NCBI GenBank assembly: GCA_947095585.1
Contig: OX352762.1
Span: 25,706,669 to 25,770,668, forward strand
DNA length: 64,000 bases
Source: Nephrocerus scutellatus
Taxonomy: Eukaryota > Arthropoda > Insecta > Diptera > Pipunculidae
Direction: 5' to 3'
Part shown: positions 9,785-21,600 of the stretch, piece after piece
Numbering within the stretch: the stretch's first letter is position 1
Layout of the letters: each line of letters starts with the position of its first letter
Made by a program: the position numbers and the translations under genes
The notes under the pieces: generated by a model
The model's input: only the letters and a program-made list of their open reading frames with translations
Databases searched by the model: none
What the model was told of the DNA's origin: nothing

Positions 9785-11540
9785 GGAAATCTCAAAAAGG
9801 CCTTCCAAATAGCACCAAAAGACTCTTAAAAGACCTAAAAGGCCCCCATAAAACCACCTCAAGAAACACACGAGACCTTAAGACCCCATAAGTGCCACCT
9901 TAATACCCCATAAAAGATGACCCTTTCAAAACTTACTCCAGACTCCTCTCCTCAAAACCCCTTGGAGACCGCTTTATATCCCGTCTTAAGACCCCCTCAA
10001 AAGTCCCTTAATACCCGCTTAAAACCCCATCAAAAACTCTCCCAAAACCCCTGAAGACCCTCCTCAAACCTCCTCAACCCCTCGCAAAACTCCCCGAAAC
10101 CCTTCTAAAGAACCCCTTCAAACCCTAGTAAGACCCACTCAAGACCCCCCTCAAGACATGCCTCAAAACCCCCTCAGGACCCTACTAAAGATCTTCTAAA
10201 AACTCTCTTAAGACACTCTCAAGACCCCCTCAAGACTTTACTCACAACCCTCTCAAAACCACCTTAAGCTACACTCAAGACCACGTAAAGACCCTTCAAA
10301 ACCCTCTTAAGAGCACCTCAAGACCCCCGCAAGACCTCACTCAGGAATCTATCAAGACCCCCGTCGAGACCACCTAAGGAGACCCTCTTAAGATCTCAAG
10401 ACTCCCCTCAATAACTCCTCAAGAACACCTCAACATCCTCTTAAGACATTTTCAATAACAAACTAAGCACCCTATCAACACCACTTCAAGACTCCCTATC
10501 AAGAACCTAAGTCAAGGCCCTGTCAAAACCCCCCTACGATCCATCCTCAAGACCCTGTTAACACCCCCATAAGAGCACACCTAAAGACCCCTCAAGACCC
10601 CTTTAAGACTACCTCAAGACTACCTCAAGACTACCTCAAGACCATCTTAAGATCACCTCAAAACCTAACTAAAGAACCTCTTAAAACCCGCTCAAGACCC
10701 CCTCAATAACACGTAAAGACCCCTTCAAAACCACCTCAAGACCATCCTTCAGACCCATCAAAGGACCGCCAGAAGACCCCTTAAAACCCCCCAAAACCAT
10801 CTTAAGACTCCCTGAAAACCCCAATCAAAACCCCCATAAAAACAATCATTACCCCCTCAAAGCTACGTCAGGACTAACCTAAGACCTCCTCAAGAACCCC
10901 TCAAGACTCTTCTCCAGACCCAGACACTCTCAAAACTCCAAGACACCCTCGAACCTCATCAAGGCCCCTTAAGAACCTATCAAGACCCCATTAAGACCCA
11001 ACCAAGACCCCACTCAATAGCCCATTAAGACTATCTCAAGACGCCATCAAGACCGCCTTAAATCCCCCTCAAGATCCCACTTAAGACACTGTTAAAACCA
11101 CCTTAAAATCCCATCAAGACCCCATAAGAACACTACTCAAGACCGCCTCCAAAAATTCTTCCACAAAAACGCAAACAAGACCGTTAACTCACAGGATAAG
11201 AATGAAAAAAGCATGACAGAATGACATATAAGACTCTGTTAAAACCACCTTACGAAACCATCAACACTACCTGACCCCCACAACACTACCCTAAAGATGC
11301 CACAAGAACACTTCTCAAGACCCGCCTCTGAAAAGTCTTCCACAAAAACGCGTACAAGGCCGCCAACTAACAGAATTATAATGGAAAAAGCGTGACAGAA
11401 TGGCATATAAGACCCTGTTAAAACACCCTTAAGATCCCATCAAAACCAGCTCAAGACCCCCTGACCACCATAACACTCTCATTAAGACCCCATAATAACA
11501 TCCCTCAAGACCCGCCTACGAAAAGTCTTCCACAAAAAAT
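9785..11540 (+). repeat. C/A-rich minisatellite (CTCAAGACCCC units)
   Basis: About 1.75 kb of degenerate 10-12-bp units with core CCCCTCAAGACC. The + strand is almost only A, C and T with G chiefly in AAGAC. The right third has a higher-order unit of about 180-190 bp: TTCCACAAAAA near 11159, 11338 and 11528, each followed by GTGACAGAATG-like text. It lies inside element B, whose other copy (44210-44655) holds only about 70 bp of the same array. Confidence 0.9.
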
Positions 11541-11720
11541 CGTACGAGATCGTCAACGCTTTTTTTTATACTATTGCTGTGATAGCGTGACAGAATGACA
11601 TATAAACCAATGGAAAGATAGAAAGACAGAATATCATAGGTAAGTTCATATAAAAGCATTCAATATGCGCCTGCGGCATTAAAATACGAAATAATAATGT
11701 TTAAAATATTTATATGGGCC
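11541..11720 (+). repeat. Right flank of element B
   Basis: Carries GTGACAGAATGACATATAAA, a GAAAGATAGAAAGACAGA stretch and ATATAAAAGCATTCAA, matching the reverse complement of 44210-44345. Together with the left flank this defines a dispersed element around the minisatellite. No transposase is present and its exact ends are not clear. Confidence 0.65.
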
Positions 11721-11727
11721 CGGAGAT

Positions 11728-11825
11728 ATACACGTGTGCGAAGTATTAAGAAGAGGATTAAAAATTAATCACTTGATTTGGTTGGCTGCCACACACACAT
11801 CCGGACGCGAATTTAAAGGATTTTA
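11728..11825 (+). repeat. Family A repeat, decayed 3' end
   Basis: Contains ATATGGGCCCGGAGATATAC, TTAAAAATTAATCAC and GGACGCGAATTTAAAG, the ordered landmarks of a family A terminus, strongly diverged. Confidence 0.55.
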
Positions 11826-11959
11826 AACAAGTAAATATAAAAAAACTTCGTTTTTCGGGTACAAACTTTTATGTATACATCGAAGCACGCCACACAGTCG
11901 TTTATTATTTGGTAATAACCGCCAAAATATCTGTTTTTAAGGTAGGGGCTATTTCAAAG

Positions 11960-12440
11960 ATTTTCTTTTTTACACGCTTCAAACGAGCCACACGCGACTC
12001 GCGACACGCGTCAAACATGGGATATCAAAATTGGCCTTCGACATTGAGCCGGTCACAATCTTAGCCCTCTAGGTCGTGGTAGTTAAAAAAGAACTCAAAA
12101 AACGATAAAGTGGCGCGATATCAAACCATCACACGCGCCACACGCGAACTATAACACGCGTCATATAAAAATATAAATAATGAATATGAATATTTTGGAC
12201 TTATATAATCAACAATTTTCAGCTCTCTATGTCGTGTGGAAGGTGGTTAAAAATGACCTGCAAGAAATCGAAAAATAAAATTTTTCAACCCATCAAACCA
12301 TCAGACACACGCGACCCGCGTCATACGTGGAATATGAAAAATGCTATATACTCACAAAATTTCAGCTCTCTAGGTGGTGTGGAAGTTGGATAAAAAGGAC
12401 CTCAAAAAGCCGAAAAAAAATGCAACACGCGCCATACGCG
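11960..12440 (+). repeat. Family C tandem repeat (CACGCG-rich units)
   Basis: Three to four degenerate units of about 140-160 bp. Landmarks are CACACGCG boxes near 11988, 12135, 12307 and 12426, and CAGCTCTCTAKGTSGTGTGG near 12222 and 12364. The same family runs in the opposite orientation at 55500-55770, with a scrap at 43755-43840. Confidence 0.7.
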
Positions 12441-13080
12441 AAATGCGACAGGGTGTTTCGCTCAGCATCTTACAAAAAATCTCGCTACCTGCCTCGATTT
12501 CGAACCATTATCGGTTATACTAATTCTTGAACATTAGATATCTAGGTCACCATCATTCTTTCAGCGAAGGTTTGATCTAATTCGCTATTCGTGTTGCATA
12601 AATAATACCGCTGGGTGTTTTCTAAAGAGTTTCTTCTTCGCTTCTGTGAGATAGGTTTCCGGCCAACAAAAGCCTAGTGAGCTTCGATTTTTACCACTCG
12701 TAAACGTAGTTTTTATAAAGTCTTCTTTGAAGAATAAGGTCACGTGTGCAAAAAGTTTCGAACCTACTTCATTTTGTAAAATCATTAGCTACTGAAGATG
12801 GTTACACCATGGATTCGATCTATTTCATAATAATTTCCCCTGCCCTCATGAACTCCAATCCGATGTTTATCTCTTCTGACTAAAAGTTGGCCCATACACC
12901 ATTGACAGATCGACAGATCGGCGTAGCAGTTCAACAGACTTGAAGAAAATTGTTCCTCCATCGTACACTCAAGAATCCTTGAATGTCAATAACTGAATTG
13001 ATATGAATTGGGCCCGCACTCTAAAGAAAAAATAGTGTAGAAAATATATAAATAGCAAGAGAAAAGGAGCTCTGAGGGTA
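12441..13080. other. Unassigned
   Basis: No credible gene or known repeat seen. It leads directly into the RT relic J2. Confidence 0.35.
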
Positions 13081-13790
13081 TTGGACTAATAACTACCATT
13101 CTGACCGCTCAATCCAGGTCGTATTGGACGGTTTTAAATCCAAACTTCACCGCATAAATGCCGGTATTCCCCAAGGCTCTATTTTGTCTCCGACACTTTT
13201 TCTTATTTTCATTAATGATCTCCTTCTAATTCATTCTTTCGCTCACTACAGCAATTTTGGCTTTTTTATGATTTCACGCTTTCTGCGCGCCCTTTTACAT
13301 CGCAACAACGTATGTTAAGCACGTTTAATTCTGACCTTGACACCACACAATAGAGTAGAATTTAATAATTCCAATACTCAATGCTGTCTTCTGTCGTCTG
13401 AGCGTAATTTAAGCCACCAAGCTTTATCCATGAATGGAAATTGCATCAAATAAACTGAAAAACTCGCAATACTCGGTATTTGCGTCAACGACCAGCTTTG
13501 TTGGATCGAATACATATTCCCTATCGCTAAGAATACTGCTAAATGTTTAGGTCTGGGCAGCTGCTCCCAAGTCCACATTACATCTACTAGACAGAATACA
13601 GAACCGCGCGATAAAACTTATTGGTTTCGCCAAAACAATCAAATCGTTTGAACATCGTTGGAATTGGTCCTGCTTGTCGCTTTTTCCACAAGTGGTGTTC
13701 AAAATAAATATCCATATGCATCCCACCCATCCTCCAACCCACCCGCAATACCCATCCATGTCCGACACAGTATTTCCGTGAGTTTACATT
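13080..13790 (+). mobile_element. Jockey/CR1-like non-LTR relic J2
   Basis: Plus-strand RT remnant. [19 protein letters not shown] is followed by [20 protein letters not shown] (RT motif B, about 13150-13215), then frame breaks. LGICVNDQLCW, NTAKCLGL, STLHLLDRIQNRAIKLIGF (near 13575-13630) and a decayed C-terminus follow. The catalytic YADD is lost: the sequence after IND changes frame. Same family as J1. Confidence 0.75.
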
Positions 13791-14045
13791 ATAAAAAAAA
13801 TACAATCTTATCGAACTAAGCCGAACTAATGGTCTAAAAGAAGAAAAGAAGCTATTAACGAAAGCTGTATTTAAGAAAAGCAGTTTCAAAAGAAGAGGTC
13901 ATAGGAAACTTGAAGAACGCTGGAATATAGACACATGAGGGATTTGTAGTGGGAGGTTAATAAGAAGCTTAGATGAGTGTATTGACTCAGTTTTAAAGGG
14001 GGCATGTGCCCTTTTACTTCTATCGGCAAACCACAAAAAAGTAAG

Positions 14046-14238
14046 AAAAAAAAACAACACATAAAAATTAAATAATCAAAAGTATACTGAATTCCACTAT
14101 AAATGCTGAACAATAAAAACACATGCGTGCAAAGTTTAAATAAATCGGGCTTTCGGAAGTGAGTTAAAAATTGATCGCAAGATTCCACGACAAATAGATA
14201 AACACAGGGGCACGCGAAGTTAATAAAGAGAATTTAAA
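14046..14238 (+). repeat. Family A repeat, deleted copy with both ends
   Basis: Starts with AAAAACAACACATAAAAATT and ends with GGGCACGCGAAGTTAATAAAG AGAATTTAAA-type sequence (14204-14236), but lacks the internal about 120-bp units. It shows what the two ends look like without the array. Confidence 0.7.
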
Positions 14239-15631
14239 TACTAGGTACCAAGTGTGAATATCTGATCTCAGAACCAAACAGAGGCTTGCACTCATCATGA
14301 AATCAGTCTTTCCCATTCAAGATGTTCTTCAATCTGAATTAAATATAACAAGAAATTTAAAATTATACATCATTTCCGTATTAATTTGTATACCTGACAA
14401 TAATTGTTCATTATTAATAATTCAATTACATCTACTAGCGGTATAAATAAGTCGGAAATAATATTCGCTGATGAAATATATTTAGAATTAATTAACTGCG
14501 GAAGCAAAGTTCCTTAAAGCTCAACAACCTAGTCGCATAACGCACACAGAGAGCTTAGTCGTGTTGGGGGCTTGTTGTGGTGAACATTTTGTATTCCACT
14601 AAGAACCGCGGAAACATTTTTCAAAAGAATGATGCGGATTCTTTGAATTGTACGCAAGCGCACGCTCACGTAGGAAATATTTTAATATTCCATAATGTAA
14701 TTTTATCGATTCGATACAGTTTGAATATCAATCCGAATTTTAGACATATCGTTGGTATGCTTGCGCTCGGCATGGCCTTAGTTTTACTGACAACATTTTT
14801 GGCTCAAGCTTACAGGCGCATGATGTCTGGCTCGTCTGCTTCTTATTTCCAGTCCATTGTTTACGCCTTTGCGCGGTAGTAAGTCGCTGGGCCTGTAACG
14901 TTTTTCGCTTACATGATGGACATACCTGAGGCACGGCACATCCGTCGGTTCGTTCTTTCGTTTGGACCGATGACGATGACTTCTCGTCAGTTAATACAAC
15001 GACCTGACCAAGTCACAAAACTTTAACGTGCGGTAGGTACGTCGAACAATAGGCCACCAAATGCAGCTGTCCGCAGTTTATAATTAAACTCGAATTGAAT
15101 TGGACGCGATTGCGGCGAATTTATCTACGTAAAGTATTGAAGAAGTATTATTATTTTCGATGCAATATCGATAAGTGATTCGTTTAATTTTCTATTGTTG
15201 CATTCTATACTTGTGGAGGTTTTCTGCTGCGGGTATAATTGCAAAGAAGGGGATAAGTTAAAAGTAGAATTACGTTTTTTTTTGATTCATTGTTCTTTGT
15301 TCTTTTGGTGTATGCGTTTTTTTTTATTTCTTAACAACAGAAGAGTTTTGTTTAGAGTTGAGTAATTGTCTGTTAGCACAAAAAAAAAACGACTGTCACA
15401 TTCGGAAGTTGAAATATATAATTAACTTGTCACACAAATTGTTATTGGCATACTTGTACACATATATGCAATTTATCACCGTATAGTCTGCTATTAGTAA
15501 ACAATTCGCGCGGGTGGTTCAAATAGTGTTTGTGTGTGCATTAACATCAGATCTAAAGTTCATACTTAGTCGTCAGCACGATTTTATATGACTTTAACTT
15601 ATTCCTTGGTAAACGTACTTGACCAACAACT
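14239..15631 (+). other. Presumed 5' flank of the lipase gene
   Basis: About 1.4 kb of low-repeat DNA upstream of the lipase start codon. No other gene recognised. It should contain the promoter and 5' UTR, but I see no decisive TATA or initiator, so no site is claimed. Confidence 0.4.
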
Positions 15632-15683
15632 ATGACACTATCTACAACTTCAGCGCTATGTGGACTATTTACCTTATATTTCG
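15632..15683 (+). CDS. Lipase exon 1 (signal peptide)
   Basis: ATG in context CAACAACTATGACA; 17 codons plus one base, donor CG|GTAAGT. The exon encodes almost exactly the hydrophobic leader. It is 7.7 kb from exon 2; it was chosen because the leader, the phase (1) and the donor all fit, and the summed CDS is divisible by 3. Confidence 0.8.
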
Positions 15684-18600
15684 GTAAGTTTTGTATATTA
15701 TCGTGTGTGTGTTTCTGTTTGTGATGTAAAGCAAACAGAATAGTGGTTTTGTTGGAAAAACTTTTTTTAAAACATTTTTTTTTAAAAGTGAAACAATAAT
15801 TGAAACTATTATTTAATCCTTTTTCAAACAAACAAACAAGCAAAACAAAACACAGTTCTATTAAAAAAAATCCAAATAAAATGGTATTTTACATTCAAAA
15901 AAACGTCTCTTTTAGCCTCCATCCTCTGCCACTATAAGTCAAAATGCTGTTTCCCCGAGGCATATTTTTACAGCTATGTTTGGTTATAGTTCCTCCATTT
16001 GAATGCATTCAACTCGCTTTTTTTTAGTTATTTGTTAAACTCTAGATATTTTTGTTCTGCCAGTTATTGTTTCTTTTCCACTTGTTATTGTTCCTCCAGC
16101 TATTGTTGTTTGGTATCACATTTCGACATAAAATAATTGAATTCTCACAAAAATAAAAATTTTTCGTGTAAATTCTCTAATTGATACACAAAGTGCAAAG
16201 GGAGCCCCTCCTGAACACTCCAAAATTTGTACAAAAAGTGTTTCCATCGGAAATACACTTGTCTATAAAATTTAAAGAAAATCGGGTTAATTTTTAAAAA
16301 TTTATATGGAAGCCCCTCGGCCTTCAAGACTTCAAATTTTTTACAAAAAGCGTTGTCCATAGGATCGGGTAAATTTTTAAAAATTTGAATGGGGCCTTTC
16401 GTCACCGAGGCTTGATCACTACAAATATTTACAAAAAGTGGTGATGTCCATCGGAGATACACATGCGTACAAAATTTGAAGAAAATCAGGTATTTTTTTT
16501 CTTAACGCCCAAGCTGTGCCAAGCATAAAGCAGAGTACGCCTTTAAGCGTGCGCGAATTATAAAAAAACAACCCATAAAAGTTAAAATTCTTCTTGTAAA
16601 TTCTCTAATCGGGGAAACACACACACACACACACACACTGCGTGCTCGTTTCGTGACAAAATCATCCACCAAATGAAACGCAGCGGCAGCGAACAGCGCA
16701 GCACACAAAGCACAGAGCTCAGACTTTGCCGTGATCTGATGCGATATAGCGATATTTAAAAAATGTATATGGGGGTCCCCAGGGGGCTTTTACAAAGTGT
16801 TTTCCATCGAAGACACACATGTGTACAAAATTTAAAGAAAATCGGGTAAATTTTGTAAAATATTTGTATGGGAGCCCCCTGACCCCGCGGCCCGAGGGGC
16901 CTCAAATTTTAATAAAAAGTGTTGTCTTGGGAGATACACATGTGTGCAAAATTTCAATAAAATCGGGCTTTAGGAAGTGGGTTAAAAATTTATCACAAGA
17001 TTTGGTGTGCCAGCCAGCCAGGTGACAATACTTTCTATTAAAATTTGAGGCCCCTCGGACCTCAAATATAAATATTTTACAAAACTTACCCGTTTTTTTA
17101 AAATTTTATACAAACGTGTTTCTCCGATGGAAAACACTTTTTGTAAAAATTTTGGAGACTCCGGGCCCCGGGTTCGTGGGGCCCTAAATTTTTTTTTAAA
17201 AAATTAACCCGATTTTCTTCAAATTTAATACACATGTGTATCTCCGATGGATAACACTTTTTGTAAAAATTTTGGAGACCCCGGGCCTCGGGGTCTTGGG
17301 GCCTCAAAATTAAAAAAAAAAAAAAAAAAAAAACAGAGACTATATTATTGAAATCACATACATCATCATCAATCACATCAAATACACCAGAATAAATAAT
17401 TTATAAGCTGATCTAAATGTTCATAGCAATTTATTGTGAGGTGGGTGCATATTGCATAATGGATATTGCATATCCCAGCCCAAACACAGGAATGCAGCTT
17501 TGTTTTTCTATTTATAAAAAAATTGAGTAGTTTTAAATTAAATTTGAAGAGAAAAAAAGTGAGCAGCACTAACCAATGCATCGAAATGGTATGCTAAGAA
17601 TGTCGCTTTGAAACATGCAGGCCAATAATTCATCATTCAATTTCTTTTGCATGGTTCTCTCCCTTCTGTAATTGATCGAAGAGTTATTTACTCTAGTTAC
17701 TGTAAACATGACTAAGGATAAGATAAGCGAAAAGAAAAGGAAATAGTTGCAAGGAAGCTTGCAGGTTTTCATTGTTATATGCCTCTTTTATTGTAACTTC
17801 TAGTAATACTTTTTCTGTAAGATGACCAACACGAGAGCATTGTATCACTTTATGCAATGGTGATAGAATGAGAAGAGCAGAGCACCTATAGAAAATGAAC
17901 AGAGACTATACTATTACTACGGCTGCGGTATAGTATATTACATAACGAGCAAGGAAAGTGGAGTTTATCACTTTTCTGCAAGTCATGTACGCTATTTTTC
18001 ACGCGTCCAAACCGGTTTTTTTTGCTAAATCGAGAGAGAAGCAGAAATGTGAGAATGTGTGTTCGCTGTGACTGCAGTAAATAACAAAGAAATTAATTTT
18101 TCACGCGTCCAAACCGGTTTTTCTGCTAAATCGAGAGAGAAGCAGAAATCACAAACGACAAACAAAAGAGAATTCTTGCTCATGCGCAATGTGTTCGCTG
18201 AGATTGTAGTAAATAACAAAAGACGTTTATATCATAACATAACTAGTGTTGTTATGGGCTACTTTCGAGGCTAGTTTATAGCGTACGAAACAGTCACTTT
18301 CGTCTATGGGCGTGTGAAAAAGAATTAAGTAGCCGCGCAGCTTGTGCTACACAAAAAAATGGCTAGCAGTCGGTATGCACGAAATTGCGGCTACATTTTA
18401 AACCAACTTACAGTCTGCTTGTAGGGCGACAATTTGACATTTACATTTTGCTATTTGCATCCAATTTAAAGTGGCTGCGTAAACTGCGCCGTCGATTTTT
18501 CTTTACTGCATTGGCTGAAAAGTGAATTTTTGACCAACATGCAGCATAAACTGCGCAGCGGCTGAATTCTTGACCGTAGCCTACTACTGCATATGTTTGT

Positions 18601-21600
18601 TTCGTTCTGCTCAAGCAATGAGCTTGATTGTATGTTATTGAAATCACATACATCATTATCAATCACATTAAATACAACAGAATAAATAATTTATAAGCTG
18701 ATCTAAATGTTCATAACAATTTATTGTGAGGTGGGTGCATATTGCATATTGGATATTGCATATCACTGCACAAACACAGAAATGCAGTTGCGTCGATAGT
18801 AGTAGGAGAAGTAAGAGCTGTTAAAAAAAACGAGTGCGTGTAATCATAACGCGCGGTTGGAGTGAAATTCTTTGCCTTTGTGGCCAATATTACGATTAAA
18901 TTAAAAGGCACGAGTCGCTTCAGAAATTGCTTAGTTCCCAAAATTCCAGCCCATGAATATCATATTCCAGAATTTCCATAGGAACAAGTCTTATATTCGC
19001 ATCTTAGTCCTACATTCCGAATTTCGTGCGAATCACTTGAGAAATTGCTTTGTTCCAGAAATTCCAGACAATAATAATCGTATTCCAGAATTTCCATAGG
19101 AAGAAATCTTAAAGTCACATCTTAGTAATACATTCCGAATTTCATGCGAATAGCTTGAGAAATTTATTTGCTCTAGAAATTCCAGACCATAATGATCATA
19201 ATCCAGAATTTCCATAGGAAGAAGTCTTATAGTAGCATCTTAGTCCTACATACCGAATTTCATACGAATCGCTTAAGAAATTGCTTAGTTCAAAAAATTC
19301 TAGTTCCTCATGACCAAATCCCAGTGGATATTAAAAGTTTTACATAACATCTGTTAAAATCGTTCCCTAACATCTGTTAAAAAAGTAAAGTTCCCTAACA
19401 TCTATTAAATAGTGACATTTAACATTTGAGTTTTAGAACATGTACCCCTTAAACCTTGTAGTGAGACGTTGTCACGTCAAAAGGGGTCAAGTCAATTTAA
19501 ATAATTTTTTTTAAAAAGATGAGGAAGAGTGTTGGGGACAAAACGGAGCCCTGGGGAACGTCAGCATTTAAGTAATGAACTCAGACTTGAAACCAACCAA
19601 TACAACTTGAATTGAGCGGTCCAAAAGATAGCTTCTAATCAAGTGAAGCAATTTATCATCGACTCCATAAGCACGCATTTTGGACAAAAGAGCTTGATGC
19701 CAAACTCTGTCAAATGCCTTAGAAATATCCAGTGCAACAGCTTTTCTTTCTCCAAATTGATGCAAAGACCGGTTCCACTGTTCGGTGAGATATACCATCA
19801 AATCACCAGTAGAACCTTGCCCACGAAATCCATACTGCCGGTCACTATGCATTTCGTTGGTTTCAAGATATTTCTTGAGCTGAAAATTGATCAGCGTTTC
19901 CATTACCTTGGAAAGAACTGATGTAAGTGCTATGGGTCGGTACGAAGAAGGAGTCTACGGCTCGCCTTTTTTGGGTATGTGCTGGACAAAGGCTATTTTA
20001 CAACTTCTCGGGAAGAGTCCAGAAGAATAGGATAGATGGGATGGAAAAGCTTACACAATGGCAATGCCAGGTTGTAAGAACACCTCTTCAGAACTATTGG
20101 GGAAATACCATCTGTCCCAGCGGATTGGTGAGTTTAAAATTCTAGCAACTGCACGAGTACGAATGAATATCTGTCCCATAGAGTGTTCAATACTCTGAGG
20201 TGCAGGAGGCAGCAATGCACAATCTGGAAGCGTGGAGCTAGCTGTGAAATGCGCAGCAAACAGATTGGCCATGTCTTTAGATCTGACAACTTGGTTGTTA
20301 TTATAAATTAGCGTTGGAATCGACGACGAGGCTGAATTTTTGATTCTTTTCACGAATGACCACAAATTTTTACTACCTTTGGGACATTGTAGTATTTTTT
20401 CGTAGGCGTAGGCGTAAATTTGACTCGCCGTAGATAGGCATTGCAATCATTTCTTTTTTTTACAAAAAGTGTTGTCCATCGAAGATACACATGCGAATAA
20501 AATTTGAAGAAAATCGGGTAAATACGATTAAATTAAACAATTTATTAAAGGACTTAAAAATTATTAATAATCAATATTGATTAAATTAAAAAGCACTAGT
20601 CGCTTGAGAAATTGATTCCAGAAATTCCAGTTCCTAATGACTATATCCCAGAATTTCCATGGGAACAAATTTTACAGTCTTAGTCCTACATACCGAATTT
20701 CATGCGCATCTCCTGAATTTGAGTGGAACTCTCCACATCTTGAAAGCGTTTAACCAAGGAATTCCGAATAGGCTAATTTCTCGATTAGCTACATACTACT
20801 CATCGTACTCTTTAACACCATTCAACTTGATGACACTTGGAAAACTTCAAAGCAGCGGAACCTCATCTCCTGATGCGCTGCCTGCTGGTTTTAAGATACT
20901 ATGAAGGATTGGTTTTCAAAGGCGGCTCCAGTTTCTTTTCGAGATGTTCCTTGTGTCTGAAACTGTGTCGAGTTGTAGCGCCGCTGATATTTGGTTGAAC
21001 AAACTTGCGTTGCGCGGCATTGTTGACTTCGCTGATTTGATTGACTTGAAGGCCTAGTCTTGAGCATTTTTGATGGCTTTCTCGACCTATCGCTTTATAA
21101 AATCTTTAAAACGTTGACAGTGACCAGCTTTATGATTCAAGCTCTCGCATTTTTCGCAAGTCTTCACTTTGTAAGGACAATTGAATACTCGGTGCTGATC
21201 ACCAAAGTCTGGACAGGTTTGAGCTTTCTTTTGAAAAGGGCTAGTTCTGCCAGATGGTGCTTTGTTTTTCTGCTGGACCGTTTTGACTTCGAAATGTTCC
21301 TTGACTTTAGTTTTGTCGCGCTTCAGGCAAACGATTTTATCTGCTTCGTTAACCAGATCTTGAAGAGTACGTTTTTTGAACACTTCGATTTGCTGAGGAT
21401 CGGTAAGAGCTTCGAGTTGTGCATACTGCGCGAGTACATTTTCAAGGATCAACAAATCTTTGTTCTTCAGTCCACTGATGAACAACAAAACTTTCAATTC
21501 ATCTGGTGTGCAGTTTTTGATGTCAAACTTTTCGGCGTGCTTGTTGATTTGTGTTGCGTAGACTGAGTAAGCTTCTTTCTCAGCCTCTCTTAACTCGAAG

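Noticed and set aside
9785..11540. Low-complexity protein gene or CRISPR-like array
   Set aside because: Units vary in length and sequence, there are no distinct spacers between constant repeats, and no lasting open frame on either strand.
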